A stretch of 64,000 nt of DNA from CAXXOK01 sp963678055. Its GTDB lineage: Bacteria > Bacillota > Clostridia > Christensenellales > Aristaeellaceae. The position numbers and the translations under genes are program-made. A model generated the notes under the pieces. The model worked only from the letters and a program-made list of their open reading frames with translations. It had not been told where the DNA came from and did no database searches. Below, piece after piece: positions 16,993-24,872 of the stretch. The DNA lies in the NCBI GenBank assembly GCA_963678055.1, contig OY782679.1:1736001-1800000 (forward strand), given 5' to 3'. Every line of letters begins with the position of its first letter. The first letter of the stretch is position 1.

Positions 16993-17550
16993 ATGATGGA
17001 CCTTCGCCCTATTGATACAAGTACTGAAGCGCTGTATGACCGGATTGATAACCGGTATACAGCCCATGAAACCATCAGCATTCAATACAGCGACGATAGC
17101 GGATTTTCGCTTTCTTTTACGTCACTTCGGTCACCGGTTTTGCGTACATACCCGGATGACAGTGTGCATACTGCGCAGGAATTAATCCGCCGCACAGACG
17201 CTGAATGCTTCTTTGTCTGGATGGACGGTCAATTGGTGGGCCAGGCCGTTGTCACAGCCGACTGGAACAAAATTGCCAACCTATGGGATATCCGGGTGGA
17301 GGAATCCGCCCGTGGAAAAGGCGTTGGCAAAGCGCTGATTGATGCCTGCTTGCAATGGGCCAGGCAGCAGGGTCTGAAAGGCCTATCAGCAGAAACGCAA
17401 TCGCTCAACCCTTCGGCTTGCAGGTTCTATCAAAAAAAAGGGTTTACGCTGGGTGGCGTAGATCGGCTATTGTATGCAGGCATCCAGCAGCAAGCTGCGG
17501 GGCCCGCGCATCCGGTAGAATATGCACTTTTTTTCTACATTCTGTTTTAA
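16993..17550 (+). CDS. GNAT-family N-acetyltransferase
   Basis: About 185 residues. The acetyl-CoA-binding core is clear: LWDIRVEESARGKGVGKALIDACLQWAR (motif A, R/Q-x-x-G-x-G/A) followed by NPSACRFYQKKGF (motif B). The substrate is unknown. It sits between the phnD-like gene and the transporter ATPase gene, so it may act on an imported phosphonate such as an aminoalkylphosphonate, although no phn gene proves this. A TATAAT at 16967-16972 argues against the ATG at 16975, so the ATG at 16993 is preferred despite a weak ribosome binding site. Confidence 0.72.
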   Translation: MMDLRPIDTSTEALYDRIDNRYTAHETISIQYSDDSGFSLSFTSLRSPVLRTYPDDSVHTAQELIRRTDAECFFVWMDGQLVGQAVVTADWNKIANLWDIRVEESARGKGVGKALIDACLQWARQQGLKGLSAETQSLNPSACRFYQKKGFTLGGVDRLLYAGIQQQAAGPAHPVEYALFFYILF

Positions 17551-17561
17551 GCACGTAAACA

Positions 17562-17582
17562 ATGCCGCACGCATCGCGGCAT
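17562..17582 (+). other. Small stem-loop before phnC
   Basis: ATGCCGC (17562-17568) and GCGGCAT (17576-17582) form a 7-base stem without a T run. It could process or stabilise the message ahead of the phnC start at 17612. Confidence 0.35.
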
Positions 17583-17611
17583 CAAACTATAAATAGTAAT
17601 GAGGCGTATCC

Positions 17612-18439
17612 ATGATCGAGTTTATCCATGCAGGTAAAACCTATCCAAACGGCGTACGGGGCCTGGACGATGTCAACCTGAAGATCGACCAGGGTGAATT
17701 TGTAGCAATCATCGGTCTGTCCGGTGCGGGAAAATCGACCCTGATCCGCACCATTAATCGCATGATCGACGTAACCGACGGTCAGGTGGTTGTGGACGAT
17801 GTGGATGTGATGTCGCTGCGTGGGAAATCACTGCGTCGGTTTCGCAGGCACATCGGTATGGTGTTTCAGAGCTTTAATCTGGTCACGCGTTCAACGGTGA
17901 TCAAGAATGTGCTCACCTCCATGGTGCCGGATATGAACTTCTTTGCCGCGCTGTTTGGTATTTTCACCAAAAAACAGGAGTTAGCCGCACTGGAGGCGCT
18001 GGATAAGGTCGGCATTCTCGACAAGGCCTATACCCGCTGCGATCAGCTGTCCGGCGGGCAGCAGCAGCGCGTAGCACTGGCCCGCACGCTAAACCAGGAC
18101 CCGACCATCATCCTGGCGGATGAACCCGTTGCCGCGCTGGACCCCGTAACCGCCAACCAGGTGATGAACGACTTTAAGCGCATAAATAAGGAGATGAACA
18201 TCTCCATTCTGATTAATATCCATCACGTTGATCTGGCGCTGGAATTTGCCGATCGTATTATCGGCATCCGCGACGGCCATATCGTATACGATGGCCCTGT
18301 AGAGCAGGTCACCGAGTCGGTACTGGACAGCATCTACAGCGGTGCGCCGATTCCAAAAGTAACCGATCCTGTGACAGAGACAGATAGCAACCCTGAGAAA
18401 CCGGCAGACGCTCCTCTGGAAAAGGAGGTTCTGCCCTGA
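17612..18439 (+). CDS. phnC: Phosphonate-type ABC transporter ATPase (PhnC family)
   Basis: 275 residues. Walker A is GLSGAGKST, the signature is LSGGQQQRVA, Walker B is IILADEP and the switch histidine lies in NIHHVDLAL. These are standard for PhnC. A short charged C-terminal tail rich in Glu, Asp and Pro follows the usual domain. Its stop overlaps the next start (TGATG), so it is translationally coupled to the first permease gene. Confidence 0.9.
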   Translation: MIEFIHAGKTYPNGVRGLDDVNLKIDQGEFVAIIGLSGAGKSTLIRTINRMIDVTDGQVVVDDVDVMSLRGKSLRRFRRHIGMVFQSFNLVTRSTVIKNVLTSMVPDMNFFAALFGIFTKKQELAALEALDKVGILDKAYTRCDQLSGGQQQRVALARTLNQDPTIILADEPVAALDPVTANQVMNDFKRINKEMNISILINIHHVDLALEFADRIIGIRDGHIVYDGPVEQVTESVLDSIYSGAPIPKVTDPVTETDSNPEKPADAPLEKEVLP

Positions 18440-19287
18440 TGGCCAAGCAAAAATACAAGCAGGCAAAGCCGCTGTTGTTTGACCGCCTGTTCCCGCCGCG
18501 AACGATGGTTGTCGGCGAGCATACCGTGCAAAAACCACGGTCGCGTGCCTGGCTGATCTCGGCCGCACTTCTTATTGTCGTAGCTGCATCGGTAATCATT
18601 ACGGAGTTTGATGTCGGCATCCTGATCAGGCGCGGCCATCAGCTATGGGTCATTCTTGGTAAGATTTTCCACCCCAAATGGGAGTATTTCTCCAGAGTCG
18701 TCGATCCGCTGCTGGACACCATTAAAATGTCAGTCATGGGCTCGGTCATCGGGTCGGCGCTTGCCTTACCTTTCTCCATCATCGCATCGGCGAACATCGT
18801 GAAGAACGGCATCGTGGTCGCTATTCTGCGCGTGCTGCTCAACATTGTCCGCACGCTACCTACGCTGGTGATTGCCTCCATCTCTGCGCTGATGTTCGGC
18901 CTTGGTACCTTTGCCGGTACCGTGGCAATTTCCATCTTCACATTCGGCATCGTCAGCAAAATGATGTATGAAAGCATTGAAACCGTTGATATGGGCGCAT
19001 TTGAAGCCATGGAGGCTTTGGGCTCGACCAAGTTTCGGGCCTTTTGGAGCGCTGTGTTCCCGCAGATTCTGCCTACCTATCTGTCGCACTGCCTGTACTC
19101 GTTTGAAATCAACATTCGCGCCGCGTCCATTCTGGGCTATGTCGGTGCGGGCGGTCTGGGCATCCTGATCAATGACCGGGTTGGTTTCCGGGATTACGAA
19201 GGCCTGGGCATGGTACTGCTAACGCTGTTCGTGGTCGTACTGATCATCGACAACACCAGCCAGTACCTGCGCAGAAAGCTTAGTTAG
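18439..19287 (+). CDS. phnE: Phosphonate-type ABC transporter permease (PhnE family), first subunit
   Basis: 282 residues with about six membrane helices and a permease EAA loop, EAMEALGSTKFRAFWSAVFPQILPTYLS, that docks on the ATPase. The C-terminal GYVGAGGLGILINDRVGFRDYE is characteristic of PhnE. The N-terminus is a basic cytoplasmic stretch of about 40 residues before the first helix. A second, divergent PhnE follows 12 bases later, so the transporter probably uses a heterodimeric channel. Confidence 0.88.
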   Translation: MAKQKYKQAKPLLFDRLFPPRTMVVGEHTVQKPRSRAWLISAALLIVVAASVIITEFDVGILIRRGHQLWVILGKIFHPKWEYFSRVVDPLLDTIKMSVMGSVIGSALALPFSIIASANIVKNGIVVAILRVLLNIVRTLPTLVIASISALMFGLGTFAGTVAISIFTFGIVSKMMYESIETVDMGAFEAMEALGSTKFRAFWSAVFPQILPTYLSHCLYSFEINIRAASILGYVGAGGLGILINDRVGFRDYEGLGMVLLTLFVVVLIIDNTSQYLRRKLS

Positions 19288-19299
19288 GAGGATTCAGGC

Positions 19300-20118
19300 A
19301 TGCAAACAACACTCAACCCCATCGAGGCCATGTATGATACCCGGCCCAAACGCTGGTGGATGTATACCCTGATTGTGCTAATGCTGACGATCATCCTCGG
19401 CTGGTCATCTACAGCGATCGAGTTTAAAGGCATTGCCGCCAAAGGCGCGGAAGTTGCCTATGGCATTGTCTACGGCATATTCCACCCGGATACCAATTTG
19501 CTATGGACCTTATCTCCCGATGGCGTTCCCTTTCTGCTGCTGGAAACAGTCGGCATTGCTGTACTGGGCACGCTGATCGGCGGCCTGCTGGCCATCCCCT
19601 TCAGCTTTCTGGCAGCCGAAAATGTTGTCCCCAAGTGGGTGGCGTTCATCATCCGCGCATTTGTCCTGCTTATCCGTACCATTCCAAGCCTTGTCTGGGC
19701 GCTGGTATGGATTCGTGTTACCGGACCGGGCCCGTTTTGCGGCGTGGTCACGCAGAGCATTTGCTCCATCGGCATGATCTCCAAAATGTACGTCAACGCC
19801 ATTGAGGATCTGGACACCAAAATACTGGAAAGTCTGGATGCCGCCGGGTGCAATACCTTCCAGAAAATCCGCTACGGTATTTTGCCGCAGCTTTACGCTA
19901 ACTTCATCTCCACCATCATCTACCGCTTTGATATTAATATAAAAGATGCGACCACACTTGGCATCGTCGGCGCGGGCGGCATCGGCGCTGCGCTGATTCA
20001 GTGCATCAACAGCCGCCGCTGGGGCATGGTTGGTGCGTTTTTATTCGGCTTGATCATCCTGATGCTGATCATTGATTTCTTCTCCACCCGCGTACGTAAA
20101 CGGCTGGCAAGAGGGTAA
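19300..20118 (+). CDS. phnE: Phosphonate-type ABC transporter permease (PhnE family), second subunit
   Basis: 272 residues. The EAA loop is ESLDAAGCNTFQKIRYGILPQLYANFIS and the terminal GIVGAGGIGAALIQCINSRRW matches PhnE. GGATTCAGGC before the ATG gives a modest ribosome binding site. Its stop is one base before the ATG of the phosphatase gene, indicating a tight operon. Confidence 0.88.
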   Translation: MQTTLNPIEAMYDTRPKRWWMYTLIVLMLTIILGWSSTAIEFKGIAAKGAEVAYGIVYGIFHPDTNLLWTLSPDGVPFLLLETVGIAVLGTLIGGLLAIPFSFLAAENVVPKWVAFIIRAFVLLIRTIPSLVWALVWIRVTGPGPFCGVVTQSICSIGMISKMYVNAIEDLDTKILESLDAAGCNTFQKIRYGILPQLYANFISTIIYRFDINIKDATTLGIVGAGGIGAALIQCINSRRWGMVGAFLFGLIILMLIIDFFSTRVRKRLARG

Positions 20119-20119
20119 T

Positions 20120-21625
20120 ATGGCAAACCGCTTAACGCTGTATTTTACTTCGGATACCCACGGGTATGTGTATCCGACCGATTTCGTAAGCCCCGGCACG
20201 CTCAAACAGGGGCTTTTACGCATGCCTTTTCAAAAGGACGGCAATACCCTGATTATCGACGGCGGCGATACCCTGCAAGGGTCGCCGCTGACCTATTACT
20301 GTCATGCCAAGAACAAACCCCTGCCCTGCGCCGATGTGATGAACGATTTACAGTATGATTACTTTACGCTGGGCAACCATGACTTCAACTATGGCTATAC
20401 AGCGCTGAAAGATTATCTTGATCGTTCCAACGCCCAGTGCCTGTGTGCCAACGTAGAGGACAAGACAGGCCAAATGCCTATTCTCCCCTATACCGTGCAT
20501 ACGCTGCAAAACGGCCTGCGTGTGGGCTTAATTGGCATAGTCACCAACTGGATTACCGTGTGGGAAAAGCCGGAACACCTTGACAATATACGCATATCGG
20601 ACCCGATGGACGCTGCCAAAAACGCAATCAACGCCCTTGCGGGGCGCTACGATGTATTGATCGGCACCTATCATGGTGGGTTTGAGCGCGACCTGGATAC
20701 CGGCGTACTGACCAGCACCACCGATGAAAACATCGGCTGGAAACTGTGCGAGGCGCTTCCCTTCGATGTCCTCCTGACGGGACACCAGCACATTCCCACC
20801 GCCAATCGTGTGATTCACGGCACGCACATCGCGCAAGCCCCTGGCAACGCCAAAGCATACGTTCGCCTGACCATCGACGAGGACGGCAGCATCACCTCCG
20901 GTTTGCACCTACCGGATGCAGACCCCCGCATCAAGCCGTGGGAAGAAACGTTATACAACACCCTGAGCCACTGGCTGGATACACCAATCGGTCAACTGTC
21001 CCGCGCCCTGACACCCAAGCCCAAGCTCGACATGGCCCTGCATGGGTCACCGATTGCAGATTTTATCAACCGCGTACAGCTGGAAGCCTCCGGGGCGCAA
21101 ATCTCCTGCACAGCCCTCAGCAACGATGTCAGCGGATTCAAGGCCGAGGTTACGGTGCGCGACGTGGTATCGAGCTATCCCTTTGCCAATACCCTGGTCG
21201 TGCTGCAGGTCAGCGGACAGGTGCTCAAAGCTGCGCTGGAGCAAAGCGCATCGTATTTTCAGGTATCGCCGGACGGTTCCCTGTCCATCAGCGATTTCTT
21301 TGTAAAGCCTAAGGAAGCCCATTACAACTATGATTATTTTTCCGGGATATCCTATGCTTTCGACTTGTACAAACCCGTAGGCGCGCGCGTTGTCGCGCTG
21401 GAATATCAAAACAAGCCTGTTCTGCCCGGCGACAGTTTTTCGCTGGTGATGAACAACTACCGCGCGACTGGTGCAGGCGGGTATGATTGCTATCTCCCCT
21501 GCCCACGGAAAAAGGAAATTTTAACCGAAGTCAGTGAACTGATTCTAAATTACCTCAGCTCTCATTCCCCCATTCACATTGCCGATACTGCTCCTTATAC
21601 CGTCATTGTGCCGACTACAGCTTAG
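20120..21625 (+). CDS. 5'-nucleotidase/UshA-like metallophosphoesterase, cytoplasmic form
   Basis: 501 residues. The N-terminal calcineurin-like domain shows the metal motifs FTSDTHGYVYP, IDGGDTLQGS, LGNHDFNYG and TGHQHI; the C-terminal 5'-nucleotidase domain carries SNDVSGFKAE and YRATGAGGYD. Relatives hydrolyse nucleotides, UDP-sugars or cyclic dinucleotide derivatives. Unlike UshA there is no signal peptide, so it acts inside the cell. It begins one base after the PhnE stop, which strongly suggests it dephosphorylates the compound imported by this ABC transporter or a product of it. The longer frame from 20072 overlaps the permease gene and is rejected. Confidence 0.82.
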   Translation: MANRLTLYFTSDTHGYVYPTDFVSPGTLKQGLLRMPFQKDGNTLIIDGGDTLQGSPLTYYCHAKNKPLPCADVMNDLQYDYFTLGNHDFNYGYTALKDYLDRSNAQCLCANVEDKTGQMPILPYTVHTLQNGLRVGLIGIVTNWITVWEKPEHLDNIRISDPMDAAKNAINALAGRYDVLIGTYHGGFERDLDTGVLTSTTDENIGWKLCEALPFDVLLTGHQHIPTANRVIHGTHIAQAPGNAKAYVRLTIDEDGSITSGLHLPDADPRIKPWEETLYNTLSHWLDTPIGQLSRALTPKPKLDMALHGSPIADFINRVQLEASGAQISCTALSNDVSGFKAEVTVRDVVSSYPFANTLVVLQVSGQVLKAALEQSASYFQVSPDGSLSISDFFVKPKEAHYNYDYFSGISYAFDLYKPVGARVVALEYQNKPVLPGDSFSLVMNNYRATGAGGYDCYLPCPRKKEILTEVSELILNYLSSHSPIHIADTAPYTVIVPTTA

Positions 21626-21660
21626 AAATAGCAAGCCTATTTTTCTATCTTCGTCAAGTG

Positions 21661-21669
21661 TGGTACAAT
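21661..21669 (+). promoter_or_regulatory. Extended -10 promoter element before the GGDEF gene
   Basis: TG-G-TACAAT at 21661-21669 fits an extended -10 element, with no clear -35 box. It lies 73 bases before the diguanylate cyclase start. Confidence 0.4.
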
Positions 21670-21742
21670 GAGTCCACACGAAAGCACAACATGCTAACCG
21701 TCCGCGTTTTCCACTTTTTGACCGGTACCGGGAGGAATTGCG

Positions 21743-22783
21743 ATGGATAACGAGCAAATACTGCTCAACCTGTATAAGCAGCAGCAATACAGTGAAACCC
21801 GTTCTAAAATTCAAAAGTTGTTTATGGTCCTCAGCGGCGTTGGCAGCGCGATTGTGCTTGCCATGTCCATCATCTACTTTTCTAGGTGGATATATATCGC
21901 TGCCTTCGGCGGGACGGTCATTTGCGTCACCATCGCTTCGTTACTAGTCCAGCTGAAGCGAATCAAGCTGAGTACAGCCTGCTTTGTCACGCTGCTGTAT
22001 TCCTGTTTTATATTTGTGCCGCCGTTTTGGTTTGTGACCGGCATCGCAGGCGGTGCGCCTTATGTTGCTATCATTATTTTGGTTGCTATGGTTACGCTGT
22101 ACTCCGATAACACACTCAAATGGCTGCTATCGTTGTACGGGGTGGTTCTTGCCGCTCTGGTCAGCTATTCACTTATCTCCGGTCTGCCCAACGCAGAATA
22201 TGCGTATACGCTTTCGTATAATATCGCCGGGTTTGTAACAGCTGTCATCTCCATTGTGCTGTATATGCTGTTTAAGCAAAATCAGTTCAATGAGCTAAAT
22301 GATAAGTTCTTGCGCAGCTCCTTTCGGGATGAGCTGACACAGCTGTATAACCGCAAGCTGCTGGACTTGATTATTGATTTTCAGGAAACCCAGTTCAAGC
22401 ATCAGCATGAGGATTACAGCATGATGATGATGGATGTAGATGGCTTTAAGGAGATGAACGACAAGCACGGGCATGTGTTTGGTGATATCGTGCTGCGCAG
22501 TATTGCAGAGTGTATCAGCGAAATAACCCGGAATTCCGATTTCGTCGTTCGCTTTGGCGGGGACGAGGTTGTGGTCATTCAATCCAATGCATCCCCCACA
22601 AGCATTGAGAATTTCTTCCGTCGCCTTGAAGAAAAGATGAAAGCCTCCTGCCAGCTGGAAATTCCCATTTCGATTAGTTATGGCTATGCCATGCGTACTG
22701 AGTGCGAAACACCCGAAGCGGTGCTAAAGCTGGCAGATGAAAGAATGTATACACAAAAAGCAGAGAAGAAAGCCAAACAATAA
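21743..22783 (+). CDS. Membrane diguanylate cyclase-like protein (GGDEF domain)
   Basis: 346 residues. Six hydrophobic segments fill residues 25-185 with no known sensor signature, and a GGDEF domain follows: RDELTQLYNRKLLDL, MMMDVDGFKEMNDKHGH (metal and GTP contacts), then RFGGDEVVVIQ. The signature loop reads GGDEV rather than GGDEF/GGEEF; the key Gly-Gly-Asp-Glu is kept, so cyclase activity is plausible. No I-site RxxD is obvious just before the loop. It has its own promoter and GGGAGGA site and is probably monocistronic. Confidence 0.82.
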   Translation: MDNEQILLNLYKQQQYSETRSKIQKLFMVLSGVGSAIVLAMSIIYFSRWIYIAAFGGTVICVTIASLLVQLKRIKLSTACFVTLLYSCFIFVPPFWFVTGIAGGAPYVAIIILVAMVTLYSDNTLKWLLSLYGVVLAALVSYSLISGLPNAEYAYTLSYNIAGFVTAVISIVLYMLFKQNQFNELNDKFLRSSFRDELTQLYNRKLLDLIIDFQETQFKHQHEDYSMMMMDVDGFKEMNDKHGHVFGDIVLRSIAECISEITRNSDFVVRFGGDEVVVIQSNASPTSIENFFRRLEEKMKASCQLEIPISISYGYAMRTECETPEAVLKLADERMYTQKAEKKAKQ

Positions 22784-22796
22784 AATAGCATCCGCA

Positions 22797-23285
22797 TCAG
22801 CGGCTGTTTTTTGTTGACCCGGTATGCAGCGCTTCATCAAGCATACGCACTTTTTCCGCTTGATTCATTAGCTTGTAATTACGCCTCCATACGACCAGGG
22901 AATGCAGTGGTATGGTTTCCCCGCCGATTTGGACGCTATCTTCAATCTCGTCTTCCTGCAAAGAGCAGTCGTGCGCTACTTGGTCTTTCACAATCGTAAA
23001 CCCTGCAATAACATCAACATCCACACCGTCAATCGTCAGCTCATAAAACGCTTTTGACTTATACATTTCGCTTGGTTTTGACAATTTCAGCGTTCCAAGC
23101 TCTGCAAGGACTGCTTTTGCCATTTCGCTATCTTCGGTTTTTACCAGGATATCAATATCATGAAAGTCTGGCATAATCCCTTTAAAGTATAGCAGCATAG
23201 ACCCGCCGACCGCCCATACAACACGAGCCGCATTGAAGCGTCTGGCAATCGCCGTCAACACTTGTAAATATGTATCGGTATCCAT
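22797..23285 (-). CDS. Small nucleotidyltransferase-fold protein
   Basis: 162 residues from the ATG at 23285, 8 bases after AAGGA. The pattern VVWAVGGSMLLYFKG followed by FHDIDILVKT has the GGS-x(n)-DxD layout of DNA polymerase beta-type nucleotidyltransferases, related to antitoxin or kanamycin-type NTases. A later VDVDVIAGF could supply the third acidic ligand. There is no HEPN or toxin partner next to it; the convergent GGDEF gene lies on the other side. The substrate is unknown. Confidence 0.65.
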   Translation of the reverse strand: MDTDTYLQVLTAIARRFNAARVVWAVGGSMLLYFKGIMPDFHDIDILVKTEDSEMAKAVLAELGTLKLSKPSEMYKSKAFYELTIDGVDVDVIAGFTIVKDQVAHDCSLQEDEIEDSVQIGGETIPLHSLVVWRRNYKLMNQAEKVRMLDEALHTGSTKNSR

Positions 23286-23387
23286 ACCCACCATCCTTGC
23301 TATAGCATGTGGAAATATTGTATCATAGTTTTAAGAAACCGTCTCCTTGATAGGCCCACAAACTCTAACGAGAGCAGGTACCAAGCG

Positions 23388-23876
23388 ATGATGATTCTCA
23401 AGGCAACCAAGGATGATTTGCCCGGCATTCTGGCCCTTCAATACCTGGCGTACCAAAGCGAAGCAAAACTGCTAAGCAACCCCGATATTCCCCCGCTGAA
23501 ACAAACGCTGGATGCAGTCGCCATGGAGTTTGACCGAGGGTTCATACTCAAAGCAGTTGACGAAAACGCTACGATCATCGGATCGGTGCGCGGATACGAG
23601 GACGCCGGAACATTCCACATCGGTAAGCTGATCGTACGGCCGGACCTGCAAGGACAAGGAATTGGGTCTGCACTGATACAGGAAATTGAAAGCCTGACTG
23701 CCTGTAAGCGCTTTGAATTGTTCACCAGTTCCAAGAGCATACGCAATATCAAGCTGTACGAGCGCTTGGGCTATCATGCATTCAGGACGGAAACCATTCA
23801 TGACGGTTTGGAATTTGTGTATATGGAGAAATTCCTCCCGAAAGCACAACGAAAACCAGCAGGAGAGATACTATGA
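23388..23876 (+). CDS. GNAT-family N-acetyltransferase
   Basis: 162 residues from the ATG at 23388. Core motifs are IGKLIVRPDLQGQGIGSALIQEIE (motif A) and IRNIKLYERLGY (motif B), ending in LEFVYMEKFL. The last four bases overlap the nitroreductase start (ATGA), so the two are coupled. A decayed second copy of its C-terminus lies at 24474-24557 after the nitroreductase gene. The substrate is unknown. Confidence 0.8.
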   Translation: MMILKATKDDLPGILALQYLAYQSEAKLLSNPDIPPLKQTLDAVAMEFDRGFILKAVDENATIIGSVRGYEDAGTFHIGKLIVRPDLQGQGIGSALIQEIESLTACKRFELFTSSKSIRNIKLYERLGYHAFRTETIHDGLEFVYMEKFLPKAQRKPAGEIL

Positions 23877-24445
23877 GCAACCATCCCGTATATGATGCCA
23901 TTTTGGCACGGCGAAGCATTCGAAACTTTCTTGACAAGCCCGTAGAGCATTCTCAAATCGAGCGACTACTTAAGGCGGCCATGGCAGCACCATCGGCCTG
24001 CAATTTACAGCCATGGGCTTTCATCGTCGTGAATGATCCGGAAACACTATCAAGTGTTAAGGATGCCACCGAACAGGGAAAGTACAACGCTACGCTCGCT
24101 ATTGTGGTATGCGGTATCAATCAGCATATCCCATGGGGTGGAGATGGCTGGATGCAGGAATGCGGCGCAGCGGTTGAGAACATGCTGCTTGCCGGAACCG
24201 AAATGGGTTTGGCTTCGGTATGGATCGGCGGCTTCAATTCGGAGGCTCTCTGCAATGCTTTGCATATCCCCGATGGCGTTCAACCTATGTGTATCGTAGA
24301 AATCGGTTATCCCGCCTACGAACGGGAACCGCTCACATGGTACACGGAAGAAGCGGTTCACTGGCAGACTTTTGACAGCAGCAAACCCCGGACAATGCGT
24401 ACCATGCAAATGCTTCAGGACGATATTGCATCAGGAAAGATGTAA
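23873..24445 (+). CDS. Nitroreductase-family FMN oxidoreductase
   Basis: 190 residues, usual for small nitroreductases. The N-terminus AILARRSIRNFLDKPVE and the AMAAPSACNLQPWAFIVV block carry the FMN-phosphate contacts. ECGAAVENMLLAGTEMGLASVWIG is the conserved dimer helix, and IVEIGYPAYERE lies near the flavin. Such proteins reduce nitro groups, quinones or other acceptors with NAD(P)H. It is encoded in an overlapping pair with the GNAT enzyme and marks the left edge of the AT-rich island. Confidence 0.85.
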   Translation: MSNHPVYDAILARRSIRNFLDKPVEHSQIERLLKAAMAAPSACNLQPWAFIVVNDPETLSSVKDATEQGKYNATLAIVVCGINQHIPWGGDGWMQECGAAVENMLLAGTEMGLASVWIGGFNSEALCNALHIPDGVQPMCIVEIGYPAYEREPLTWYTEEAVHWQTFDSSKPRTMRTMQMLQDDIASGKM

Positions 24446-24473
24446 CGCCACATACCCTACTTAAAAGAATGAC

Positions 24474-24557
24474 GTCCGCTTAGGCTATCACGTTTTCAAA
24501 GGAGCGCCTGTAAACACAAACTTGACTTTCGTATATATGGAGAAGACTATCGGGTAG
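24474..24557 (+). pseudogene. C-terminal fragment of a GNAT acetyltransferase
   Basis: Translation from 24474 gives VRLGYHVFKG, then APVNTNLTFVYMEKTIG and a stop. It matches the end of the intact GNAT at 23388 (ERLGYHAF ... LEFVYMEKF) in pattern but not closely in sequence. A stop codon lies four codons upstream, so only the last part of the gene survives. It probably marks a deletion or insertion boundary. Confidence 0.6.
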
Positions 24558-24599
24558 CATCCTTTTGCTTGCCGCGGTATTATGAAGTTGAGTTTCACT

Positions 24600-24823
24600 A
24601 AAACGTTTCTGACTATAGCCAATTAAGCGAAACGCCAGCTTTCCCCCACCGTTTCCCACACCACGGTAACTACCGCTGTGTCCACGTTTTGCCACGCTTC
24701 ACGGCGTAACATGCGCCATTTAGGCGCGTACGAGAGTGTGCCTTTGGTTTGTTGCCGTGTGCCACACCACGGGCAGTACGGGGTGTTTGACTGGAGTTCT
24801 TTCATGCATTTACGACAAGTCAT
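24600..24823 (-). pseudogene. Frameshifted N-terminal remnant of a tyrosine-type integrase with zinc ribbon
   Basis: From the ATG at 24823 the first frame encodes a zinc ribbon (CRKCMKELQSNTPYCPWCGT). A second frame then gives NGACYAVKRGKTWT, the first frame resumes with TAVVTVVWETVG and a third gives GGKLAFRLIGY. Read together they resemble the Arm DNA-binding domain of Firmicutes tyrosine recombinases, whose N-termini often carry a zinc ribbon followed by a GNGTG-x-Y-KRG-x-W-T-A block. The catalytic domain is missing. The gene is therefore inactive, but records an integration event. Confidence 0.6.
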
Positions 24824-24872
24824 TCGACAACCTCCATTTTCAAGTCATGAACATTCTAATATATTAGTGAGC

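Noticed and set aside
20072..20119. Longer start for the phosphatase gene
   Set aside because: It would overlap the permease gene and lacks a ribosome binding site, whereas the ATG at 20120 begins directly at the conserved metallophosphatase strand.
22784..22815. Hairpin between the GGDEF and nucleotidyltransferase genes as a terminator
   Set aside because: Only a four-base CCGC/GCGG stem precedes the T run; too weak to call.
24538..24545. GGAGAAG match to the tRNA-Ser 3' end as an attachment site
   Set aside because: Only seven bases match and they fall within the coding sequence of the GNAT fragment, so chance is sufficient.
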